Positions 1 through 10,483 of a stretch of 64,000 nt of DNA are shown here, in pieces. Numbering within the stretch: position 1 is the stretch's first letter; each line of letters begins with the position of its first letter. The stretch is from the NCBI RefSeq assembly GCF_035582795.1, contig NC_134365.1:136117077-136181076 (forward strand), given 5' to 3'. Position numbers and translations under genes: made by a program. The notes under the pieces were generated by a model. The model searched no databases, was not told the DNA's origin, and was given only the letters and a program-made list of their open reading frames with translations. The DNA is from Mycteria americana. Lineage: Eukaryota > Chordata > Aves > Ciconiiformes > Ciconiidae.

Positions 1-3000
1 GTAATGTTATAATCACTGCTTGGCTGGGTAGATTAGAAGTGTCTTAGTAAGGGCATTGAAATAAGGTGGCCAGATTTCTTTTTCTGGGGGAGAGAGAAAT
101 CTGTCCAAGAAACCAGGACTCACGGAGAATGCCTCTAACTGTGGGTCCTAATGAATGAAATGCATCTGCTGGCCTGATGTTGTAGTTGGGAGCATATCTT
201 CTCTGTTGGGTTGTGTGATTTGGGAGAGGAGCTGAAGAAAGGATGTCTTTCTTTTGCTCATGTGTGACTGTGTTTGAAGGAACACAATCCTAGGGCTGAA
301 AGGGCGAACATTCTGGCTACTGGACAAAAATTTGGTAGAAAGAAAGGCTGAGAGAGATCTGTCTGGATAGTGGGATAAATCCTGGTCAGAGTGTAGCATC
401 TGGTTATCTTTCACTGAGGCACAGAAAGGACAACCTTCTTGTTTTCAGTTCCAGCACTTTCTGCCCTGAATATAGAGCATCCTTGAGCATCACAGGGCAG
501 CTTGCTTAGGCAATGCCCAACTCCAGCCCCAACTGAGTAATGATTTTAGAATTAGTGATTTAGGGGCTTGTGGAATCCTTTGCCTAACTGCAAGAGCTCT
601 CTAGTGAGTGTGTAAGATGCATGGTTTCCAAAGCTCTGTTACTTAGCCAAATTGAACTTTAATTATGCTGATAGAGGTTTGTTTCAGTACAGAGGTCATC
701 TCTACTGCCAAATATAAGTTATCTCCTCTAGATAACTTGGAAGAATAACAGCTATTTGAAGAAAAGTTCACTGGATTTTTTTAACAGTTTATTTGCCTGT
801 TTTCAGGAGTAGATGCATTTTAGCTGATTGCCTTCCCCCTCCAAATTAGCCTGTGAAAGGCATATATTTAGCAAATACCAGTCCAACAATTAAACAAACA
901 CAAAGCATTGACAGTAGGAGCATATCACAGTCAGTGTCAGGCAATTTTAATTGATGGTGCTACTAGTCTTACAATCTGATTTCTTTCTGTAAGTTCCTCT
1001 GTACACCTGTGTAAAAATTATCTGATTTTGGGGCTTCTCTGTTTTTGTTTAAACAGAAGGACTTTGAGTAGTAAGTCTTCAGAAAGATCTGATTTTGCAT
1101 CCACAAAGAACATAATTGGCAATGGGCTAAAGCTTGGGAAAAGGCTATGCCTGCTGTGTAGGCACCAAAGGTGAAAAGGAAGTGGTTCATTACAGTCATA
1201 ATTGTGCCGGAGGACAAGTTTCAGAATTTTTCTTATGACCTGGTTGGCATTTTGTGCCTACATAAAACAACAATTTGTAAAATATTCAGTCAAAGGTTAC
1301 CATGATTTCTGTGAGTTCTCCTTTGCTTAACCACTCAAAAGCTTTGCGCAGTGTAAGCCATTATCTAATTGGTGTCTCACAGGCAGTGATGTACTCCATT
1401 AATAAGTCTAGATTTACTTAACGTCACATTATTAGCTTATCTTTTCTTACCTCCTTTTCCTGCCTTTCTTTTTGTTGACTCTTTAGATTATTTTTCTTTT
1501 GGTTTTATTATTTTTTTTAATAATAATTATGCAGATTACCAAAAATGTATTCTGTTTTTTCTTAACCATGTGAGGTCTAATAAGGACCAGAATCCTGATT
1601 CCAGTAAGATTTACACACATGCTTAGCACTCAAAGGTATGTTCAACTTTAACTAAGTAGTTCACTCCCTAGAAGTGGATGGGATTACCTTTGCAGTAGCT
1701 ATGTATCTTATGCATCTGAAGATTTGCAAGAAAGGACATATCTGACTGTTTCCGAGTTTGTGATGAGGGCTGATCACATTTCTTGGACTAACGGAACTTA
1801 GCAATAGAAAACTTTTAGATCTGAGTTAAAGATGCAACTCTTGCTTCTTCCAGTCACAGACTCTTCTGGTTCTCCTCTGCTTGGTGTAGCTGTTACATGC
1901 TGAGCAGGTGTAAATACTGCAGGTAGGGCCAAAGAGGGAAGGAGGCCCCACACATTGTGCGTCACTAACCTTCCACTTACATTCCTCAGGTTCCTTTGAT
2001 AATTCCCCTTTTGCTGAGAATGAGAAGTAGCCTAACAGCTGTGGTATGGAGAAAGAGTGCCACACATTGAATGTATCTTACTTTAAAGATTGTCTCCTGG
2101 TATTTGAAAATATGTAAGTGAAGAAAGATGTGCTCACTGTTCCAAATGCCAACTTTGGAAAATTTCTTTATCTTGTTCCTTGATGAATGATTCTTATTTA
2201 GCTACATACTTTAATGTGGACAATGTGAGTGATATCACTATTGTCTCTGCATAATCCAAGAAAAAAATGTGCTAAGTAATATAAAGCTCTGGGTGATTTA
2301 AGAGAATACACAGACATAAGAAAATAGGTGAGTTTAAAATGCTAAATGCTTGAAAAGAAACTTTAGTCATCTGTGAGCACCAGCTCTTCAGTTGTCATTT
2401 TTACATGGTGTATTTGCAACTTGCCCTTAATAATAACTTGACAACTGGAAGAAATGTACTGTTTAAACATTAATCATTTCAGTTACACATTAAACAGTAA
2501 CATTCTTAATCCAAATATAAATATCCAAACTGTTACACTGTGCATTTATGCAAGGAGCACAGAGATGACGGGGTATCTTTTACAAATTTCAATTAATAAA
2601 TAGATTATTTATGACATAACTGTAAATAGTGTCACTGACAGTAAAGCACTGTGATCTCATTTGTGGTATCGGTGCCCTAACTTTTAGCAGGAGTCCAGTG
2701 CCTGTTGCTTTTGGTTGTATGTTTTTGTATAAATACAATTAAGCGTTAGTGACATTTTAGATTTTTCTAAACTGTCCTGTCCAACATTAAGGATTAAGGT
2801 GTTGCGCCCTCTTCTCCATGTATCTTTTTCACTCCCAGTATTGCTGAGCCTGCCACTGGTGTTGCTGAAGGAGGTTTCCAGGCGTGTGGGAGCAAAGCAG
2901 TTTAATGCTGATGGGAGAAATGGGAAGTGACTGGTGCACCGTGTGACTATTTTGCCTTTGCATGCTCAAGGAAGAGGAAAACTTCAGTTTGGGCTGTTGT

Positions 3001-6000
3001 TTAGTTGGCAGGTGTAGGCAATAGGAGGCATGATTTAGGCTCATGTAATCCCTTTTAAAGATTCCCGAGCTGTGTGCACTTCTGGTGACAGGATCAGCTT
3101 TCCTGGAAGGGAGGATGGAGTCCCAAGGCTTTACCTACTCAGGCAGAAGGTGGAAATGTAGCTGCCACTTACCCAGTCTGCATCCCAGTCTGTTGGGTAC
3201 CAAACTTTGGGCCATATCGTTAAGTTTACAGAGCAGATCATGAAAGCTGGAGATGAAAAAATAAATTATTTGCCCCAATACCATTTTCTTTCCAGAACTG
3301 TAAGGACAGACTACTACAGAAACCTCTAGAAGCTCTTAAAGGAAGTAAATGTGACAGGGAAAAAAATACCTAACTCTGGAGTGCCTATTTGATGAGTCAT
3401 GTACCACTCTACTTTGTACCTATTAACAGAATGCATGTTTGACCTTCCGTTTCTTTGCTCTTGTTGCCTCCCTCTTCTGTGATATCAAAGGAAGTAGCTT
3501 TTGGAAATCAGCCTGCCAGAGAAGAGGTGATTTGATTCACCTCAATATCTAATGTACAGCTTTATACAAACAGAACTTTATACAGACAGATAAAAACTGT
3601 ATTTATAACCTAATTTCCTAAAAACCTGTGTAACATCAAAGCTGAGTTAAAAATATTGCACCTAAATTTTCTGTTAAGGATACTAAAATGAACTGGCCAA
3701 AGTGACAGAGCCTGATGCGAACAAGCACTTTCATCATTTTCTTACATTTGCTTCTGTCATTGGACAGAAGTCAGTGATAATTCATCCTTTCTTTCATGGT
3801 GCCACCACTAAGAGTCAGAGCAGACATGAGGTGTCATGAGAGGCACTAAAACATACAATTAAGATTGCATTTAGTTTTATCCTATAAACCTATACAATGT
3901 GCCTCAAAATCTAACTTACATAAAAAGTCGACATGGGCTAATGTCTACAGTGGAACAATTGGGGAGGATTTTTAAGTGTTACTGTTATTAATGCCATGTG
4001 TGACAGGATGGTTCATTTTGGCAGAATGTTTATCCAGCTGAAAAGTTTATCAAATGTTCAAGGGACCCAATCTTTTAATAGAAAATATGGATTTAATTTG
4101 AATATGAGAATTGAATGTTGTATTTTCAGTACCTATTTCTGTAAATAGATGGATTTTAGAACAGTACCATCTTGAAATTTTGCTGCTTGGTCTACTCAGT
4201 TTTGTTCATGAGCAAGTCCTGTGAAATGTATTAATGACAGACATTTTCATATGGCTGTATCCTAGTAACACTGAATACAAATGGACAGTAGTTGCTGCAC
4301 AGTACTGGTAACTGATGTAATACATACTGGCAACTGTTGCCTGTTAGAATTTTTGGAAGAGAATTTGTATAGAGTTAAAAATGCAACGTGGAATTGACTT
4401 TTCGATGTAAAGTGGTTTTAATTAATTTTTTTAAGCCAGAAAGTGATATTATGTATCTCTTTGGAATGAAAACTTCCACTTCGGCATTTGTGATGGGAAT
4501 TTTTAATGGAAATCAATTCCCCTGCCTCAATCAGTTGAATTTTTGGTGAAAAAACTTTCAGCATTAAGTTTGCTATCACATCTTATTTAGAAAATCTAAT
4601 TTTTATTAATTTCCTGGTATTTTTATGTGGATTTATAAGTCAAAACTTGTCTTATCAGCAAAACACAGTCGTGGTTATCCAATGCCATTCTGTGGTGTCA
4701 GCCAAGTACTGTGGCATGGGGAGAACCATATTACATAGCCACCAAGGTGTCCCTTGGGTTTCCTCCATTCGGATTCTGCTGTTGATCTATTTGTGAGAGC
4801 TGACATGGTCAAGGCTACCTTTAGTCTGAAAGAATAGTCCTGGGTGATAATACAAACTGTTCTCATTTTTGGCATGTTTTTCAATTAGTACAAGTAAAAT
4901 TTTAGGCCCTTCATTTCATAAACCTGTTGTCTAGGCCCCAGAACATATAAATCCATAAATGTATGTTTTTCTGCCAGTAATGTTGTCTGTGCTTCTACAG
5001 ATTGCCAGGGCTGTTGCTGCTCTTGAAGTGTTCGATGCCTATTTCGTGTCTGGACCTGACTAGAAATCAACTACCCCTTGTATTCTCTCACCGTGTTTCC
5101 TGAGAGACAGAGGCCAGCAGGCATGACCCTTCTTGCTGTCCCATCTCCTGCCCCTCCACACCGCACAGACTGGGCAGGGTGGGTGTGCCTGTGGAGGCTC
5201 CAGCTCACTACAGTTCAGGCTCTTTTTCTCCTTCTCCTAAGAAAGCACTCTAGCTGCTGTCTCAGGTTTGCTCAAAGGATGCTTTCTGCAAAAGTTTAAA
5301 GGCGATCATGAAGCGTTAGGTAAAACAGTATTAGTCGGCAGCAACACTCTTCCCCTGAGATAGGGGAGCAGGCAGCAGCTGCCAGTAACTTAGTTCTTGC
5401 ATGATGTTGTTATCTGCAGCCAGGTTCTAGCTGCTTCTCACTCCTCCACCCTGGAAAAACTGAACTGCTTCTGGCAGAGTGGGTTGCCTGAAGACAGGTG
5501 AATCAGAAAGGGTGTTGCCTTTCCAAAAATTTTAAGAAAGTGTACTGATCATAAGTTAGATTGGAGGTAGGGAGAAGAAAAGGATATTTTTCATTCTTCC
5601 AGCTGGAGATAGAAATTGTACACTCTTCATGCTTTAAGGACTTTTTCTGTGTCCTGTGTCTAAGTTACTGAACAAAAAGCATACTATGAGTGACAATGCT
5701 TTTGGTGCAGGCACCAGAAACATCCATCCCATCTTGACCACTGCATTACAAAGCCTCCTCCCTTTCTTTCCCTTTGGCTGAATTGATTTTGAATTCTGCT
5801 TTTCTTGGTGGAACAGCTTCAGCAGGATGTGTGGAGACCGTCCCGTCCTAAAAGAGCCAGTAGACTGATAGTTAAGATCTGTCATGCTAAGGAATGCTGT
5901 AAGCACAAGGCTAGTTTGTAGACAGGGCCAGGCACTGGTGTCTCTCAGAGCTACACCAGTTTGTGGACCTGGCCTTAAGAACTGTTATTAATGGATTTAG

Positions 6001-8164
6001 TCTCCTACCAGACTGGAGCTGCTAAAGTTACACTGGTTCCCATTGTCATTCAAAGTCATTACGGGAAATAAATGCAAATAATGCATTGTTGTCACAATGC
6101 AAATACTGGTTCCCAGGTAAGCTTTTTGCAGCTGTGGTATGGAGTGATGGCAAGAGTTGCTAAACAGGTTTCATACCAGTGGAACAGTTTCCTCTGCCTA
6201 CACTGATGGGATTCTCAAGTCTTGGCTTGGCTAGCTATTTGTGTTGGAACAGTACAAAGTGATATGAAGACAGTAAGGGACTTGCTGCTTTTGTTTCTAA
6301 TGATGCCTGTTAGTAACAGAAACTGGTGCTTATCTCATTTAATGGAGTTGCCTTTTCCTTCAGAAAAAAACGGTTCTTGTGGGGACCTATTCTGTCTCCC
6401 TTCCAGCAAAAGCAAAGAATAATACTGGATATTTTATATCCATCAGGATATTTTAGATTGGACTTTAATACTTCTCCAAATAAACCCTATTCACTTTCTT
6501 TTCTAGTTCTTAAACACAACAAAGGAGGAGGGTTAACAAATGTAAGTGAAATTCAATAATGTATGACAGCCTGTCCTCCTTCCCTCTTCCTGTATGCAAA
6601 GGTGATTCTGATGAAAGACTTGGTTAGTGAACTTAGTGCTGCACCTTGATCAGTGACAAGTCTCATTCTCATGGATAATTTCTAACAACTGTAGGCATGT
6701 GAATATTGTGCTGTAAGAGAAGTCATGGTTAGATTTGTGTCCAGAAAAAAATGTCCGTCAGATTATGCATGCCATCATCACTTGCTGCATTTGCCAGCTC
6801 CATACTCATGGCTTGTGTTTAGCTTACTTTGCTCCCTGTACTGCTGGATTTGTTATTAAAAGCATTTGGCATTTTTAGAGTTCACTATCTTCTTACTAAC
6901 CTATGGTACTAAACATGTTAGTGGCCAATTTTCTTACCTACCTCAGGATACTACTTGTATTCTCAAAAATTCACAAAGCAGGTTGAAGGGACATGGAGGA
7001 CGGGAAATGCAGTTTGTCTACAGTAACTATGTCTACACTGACTCCTCAGGAGTATGTGAGAAAGATCTTAAGGTCAGATTCCCCAAGCAGATTTTTTAAT
7101 TTTTTTAGTGGGCAGAAGAAGCAGTGTGGTGGTCTTTTCTGTGAGATGCTGAATACTTCAAGAGGTGGGTTCCTTTTGAGAATTTAATTTCCTCCAGGGC
7201 CCTTTGGTTGGAGATAAGGGCTTTTGCACAAGGTGCTAACCACTTAGTAAGACAGGACCAGTGGCAGGTAAATTTTTGGAGATGTAATTAACTTCCTGTG
7301 GTAGAAAAGCCAGTTTGCCCACATGTGGAAGGATACTTTCTTCTCTAACTGAAAGTCCACTTTACTTTATGTAGAATTGACTCAATTATTTTTATTCACC
7401 CCATTCTACCTTAAAAAACTATTTACTATTTAAACAAAACAGAAAAGTTTTATCTGACTACTGCTTCAGTTCTGCATATTATTTAAAGTCAGTATTGTAT
7501 CTTAAGGGTCTTTCCTAAACCCACACTAGGTGTTAAGAAAATAATTTTATAGGTGCCATAATACCTAATCACGGTACAATGTTAATGTAACAACACTTCT
7601 ACATAAGAGCTCTAGAACACATACCTTATAGGATTATGTATTTTAACTAGACTTACCATATAATAAGTCCTAATTTTCCTGAAAATTGACTGTAAAAATT
7701 AAGGTTATAGCCAAATTTTCATGATCTGTGAAGTTCATACAGTGCTAGATGTTAAAAAGATCAATTGTATTTCTCTGTAGGCAGAATCCTAGTTGTCTCA
7801 AATGAGATGTTTGATGTAACTTGGTTTTGTCTTTACTGGAATAGTTTAAATTCAGTAGGCTGATACGTATGAAGGTGTAATTTTTTACTTATACTTTTTA
7901 CTTAATGGATGTGTATTATTTTACTTAGAATATTGGTTCTCCCCCCCCCCCCCCCCCTTTTACATGAGAAGATTTCTACCCAGGATGCAAATCAACTAAA
8001 ACCAACAGTTAATTTCAAGGAAAACTCCTAAAAAATTAAACATAGTGAAATTAATCTGATTTCAATGTATTCATCCTGCCATATTTCAGAGTTGCTGCTT
8101 TTAGCTTCATGCAGTGTATGACATTCAACAAAAATGAACTGACATTTCTTTACATCTTGTCAAG
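1..8164. other. Non-coding stretch, no exon identified
   Basis: I looked on both strands for splice-flanked open segments and for the ADGRG2 signal-peptide exon and found none. Open frames here are short (under about 95 codons), AT-rich, without family resemblance and without paired splice sites, so I regard them as chance. The stretch is most likely a 5' intron of ADGRG2 or its upstream flank; sequence alone cannot decide which. Ordinary AT-rich sequence apart from a poly-C run near 7941. Confidence 0.5.
7941..7957. repeat. Poly-C tract (17 C)
   Basis: An uninterrupted run of 17 cytosines in otherwise AT-rich sequence. A similar 18-C run lies at 17358-17375. Such runs are length-unstable and prone to sequencing error, so the exact count is uncertain. 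Confidence 0.9.
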
Positions 8165-8179
8165 CTCTCATGTACTCTC

Positions 8180-8766
8180 TTACTCCTGATCGTTGACCCC
8201 AGTATCCCAGCATTGGAGCAAGCAGGCAGCAATCTGCTTACCTGGCTGGCAGCCGTAATCTTTGCGCATATCTTGCAGCTTGCTCAGGAATAGGGACTGG
8301 GTGGTTTCCGTCTCTTTTATGATTTGTGTCACTTCCCCCTCCTGTTCTTGTGGCTGTCCTGCTGCAGAACTGGCTGCCTCTTCTGAGTCTTCTTCCCGCA
8401 TCCGCTCAAGAGGAGCTTCTTCCTCCTTCACTAACTGGGTCAACCTCCACTTCCATTGTTTCCTCTTGACTGCAGGAGTGACTGTTATGGTTAGGGTTGT
8501 GTCTCTGGTTTAGCCACAGCATCCATTTGTATGTCCTTAGATCCAGAGACCCTCTCGCTCCTTTCAGGGTGCTGGACACAGGCCTGGTAGGCATACGCCA
8601 GGCCCCAACACAGCACCAAAAGTCTCTGTCCATCTTCAGTGTAAGCAAGACATCCTTCCTTCGAGTGTTCTGCCATTTCAACAGGATTCCATGCCTGTTC
8701 AGGTGTAAACTCCCAGGCCTTCAGGGCTGAAAACTGCTCTAGGCACCTGCCCAAATTCTCCCACAC
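8180..8766 (-). pseudogene. ERV gag N-terminal remnant, frameshifted
   Basis: Two open segments on the - strand together resemble the N-terminal (matrix-side) part of a betaretroviral-type avian gag. The first, 8766 to about 8491, has a Trp-rich helical segment. The second, about 8443 to 8180, is Glu-rich and ends in a Gln/Cys/Trp-containing stretch. They are in different frames and joined across about 8443-8491, where the reading frame breaks. The capsid and nucleocapsid parts are absent to the left. No function is expected. Family assignment rests on remembered similarity, not on a search. Confidence 0.65.
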
Positions 8767-8834
8767 ACCTTGCTACCTAGGAATTTGCTGCCTCAGAGCA
8801 CTTTCCTGTGCGTCATCCCCAACTGGTTGGTTAC

Positions 8835-8882
8835 TGGAGGTCCCACAGAGATTTGAACTTGGATCACTGGATTCAGAGTCCA
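8835..8882 (-). repeat. tRNA-Gln 3'-half (anticodon arm to CCA) in the ERV leader
   Basis: The - strand of this 48-bp segment reads as the 3' part of a eukaryotic tRNA-Gln (anticodon CTG). It contains the anticodon arm, with GGACTCTGAATCC, then the variable loop, a T-arm with GTTCAAATC, the 3' acceptor strand and a terminal CCA. CCA is not gene-encoded in animals, which points to reverse transcription of a mature tRNA. The 5' half (D-arm) is missing. On the + strand the same segment begins TGG, as a tRNA-Gln primer-binding site would, yet the neighbouring gag is on the - strand. It lies about 70 bp upstream of the gag remnant. It is not a functional tRNA gene. Confidence 0.75.
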
Positions 8883-9159
8883 AGGATGGTCTTGTAGACT
8901 ACGGATGCAAGTGGACCACCACTGATGGAAGAAGGAAGGTGTCCAGTATCTGAGGGAATGAGCAGTGGTGGAGGTGGTCTACAGCAACCTAGACAACAAC
9001 CATGTCTCCAAAGATCTGGATGACATCCATTGCATGTGGGCCATGTGGCAAAGGTTAGTACAGTACACACCAGGGTAATATGCCAACACCTTCATGATGA
9101 TGAACTGGCCAGATATCAAGGCACTAACTGTGGAGAAACTCTCACCAGCTCTGGCAATT

Positions 9160-9262
9160 CAAAGAGAATCTCTCTTCCTCCGCAACCCTGTGGGCCTGCA
9201 TCTTGGCTGTAGCTAGAGTGTCCCACCAGGTTCAGTGTCTTGAAGAGAATATCTCTTCCTCC
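9160..9262. repeat. Paired short near-palindromes in the ERV spacer
   Basis: Two related copies of an imperfect palindrome centred on GAGAAT/ATCTCTTCCTCC lie near 9160-9182 and 9240-9262, about 80 bp apart, between the integrase and gag remnants. The spacer may derive from LTR U5 sequence, but I cannot confirm this. Confidence 0.4.
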
Positions 9263-9329
9263 TTGCCCCAGCAGCCAGGGTCTCAGCTATCAAGGGTGCT
9301 GAAGTAGGTGACAGTGCCCTAACTGTATG

Positions 9330-9866
9330 TCGTGCTGTATTGCCACATGTTTTTCAAGGCCCAAGATGATGTTTTGGGTAGTGGCATAGGCTGCAGGGTA
9401 CATTTCTAGCCACCTGCTAGTTGCCTCCACCATAGGAAGCACATAGCACTTGTCTTGGTGGCAGATTCGCAGCAGTGGTCTGATGTAATCGATCTGCTAA
9501 GCCTCTTCATATTGATAGCCCAGCCGCCATCTTCTATTCCAGGGAGACTTTAGTCACTTGGCTCACTTGGTTATGGTGTGTGTTTCACATTCATGGGTAG
9601 CCTGTGCAATAGCTTCAATTGTCAGATCCACACCTTGATCAAGAGCCCATCTGTATGTTGCATCTCTCCCTAGGTGTCCCTAGGGACATGTTTCATGGGC
9701 CCATTGAGCTAGAAATAGCTCACCTTTTCATTCCCGGTCCAGGTCCACCTGAGCTGCTTAATTTCTGGCAGCCTGATCTATCTGTTCATTGTTTAGATGT
9801 TGTTTGGTGGTTCAGCTCTTGGGCATGTGAGCATCTACGTGATGTATACGCACATCATGATGTAGA
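9330..9866 (-). pseudogene. ERV pol remnant: RNase H end, integrase zinc region and part of the core
   Basis: Read on the - strand, the segment shows a short DAHMPKS-like RNase H C-terminus. It is followed by an integrase N-terminal zinc-binding pattern of spaced His residues (WAHET and GHLGRDATYRWA) and a later HEC. The start of the catalytic core follows, with QIDYI and a VEATSRW-like segment. At least six in-frame stops interrupt it and the second cysteine of the HHCC motif is lost. It stops within the core, so the C-terminal domain is absent. The match to retroviral integrase is by motif order and is fairly secure; the exact ends are not. Confidence 0.65.
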
Positions 9867-10441
9867 TGTATTCTCAAAGTACATCTCATGTAAGTTGTAA
9901 ATATGTATGGAATAAAGCATTCCTGTCTTACCCAACTGTCCTGCCTCCTGCTTTTTTTGGTTTAATTTATCTGTTTCTCTTTGTATTAATAAAATTTCAC
10001 TTGTTGAAATTTTCACATCAGCATTTCTTTTCCACATTTTTGCAAAAATAGCTGTGTGAAAGCACAGTTGTGTGTACCTGTTACATTTTTGGTTTCTGCT
10101 ATTTAGTCTACTTCATCTTCACTCAAGCAAATGCACTGAAAGGGTTTGTGAAGACATCGGCAATGAAAGGGCAGTGGGAAAGCTCACAGCCTAATCTGTG
10201 CCTTCCATAAGTATAGAAGTGATAAACTGAGTAAAAAATTGAACTCAAAAGCGTTCAACTTACAGCTTTCAAAAAGACTTGACACACATTTCTCAATGGA
10301 TGTGAAGTAGTTTTGCAAACCAGCTTGAATTGAGGTGAGTAGCACATCTAAAATGGTGTGTTTAAAAAAGTGCGTGTATATATGTGTTTGTACAAATATA
10401 TATAAAAACTTCTGCTCCTAAAAAATCTTCTTCCTTTGTAG

Positions 10442-10483
10442 TTGAAACTGCTGCTACGTTGCCTGGCAGAAAACAGATAACAG
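10442..10483 (+). CDS. ADGRG2: ADGRG2 stalk microexon candidate (14 codons)
   Basis: A 42-nt open segment sits between a pyrimidine-rich TTTGTAG acceptor and a CAG|GTACAT donor, phase 1-1. It encodes [18 protein letters not shown] residues. It is the leftmost ADGRG2-like exon I can support. The symmetric phase lets it be skipped without a frameshift. Its short length and the lack of a close human counterpart keep confidence moderate. Confidence 0.5.

Larger units (their letters stand above)
8165..9886 (-). mobile_element. Decayed endogenous retrovirus fragment (gag plus RNase H/integrase remnants)
   Basis: Read on the - strand, this block holds two recognisable retroviral relics. A degraded RNase H end and integrase start lie at about 9866-9330. 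A gag N-terminal segment lies at 8766-8180. Between them are an unrecognised spacer, possibly LTR-derived, and a 48-bp tRNA-Gln half. Both coding relics carry stops or frameshifts, so the element is dead. The gag resembles the ERVK-like (betaretroviral) gag I associate with many bird genomes; this is from memory. Pol lying upstream of gag is not the order of an intact provirus, so the block is rearranged or composed of two insertions. The outer boundaries are estimates; no terminal duplication was found. Confidence 0.7.

Noticed and set aside
8835..8882. Functional tRNA-Gln gene
   Set aside because: The 5' half is missing and the encoded CCA indicates a reverse-transcribed tRNA piece.
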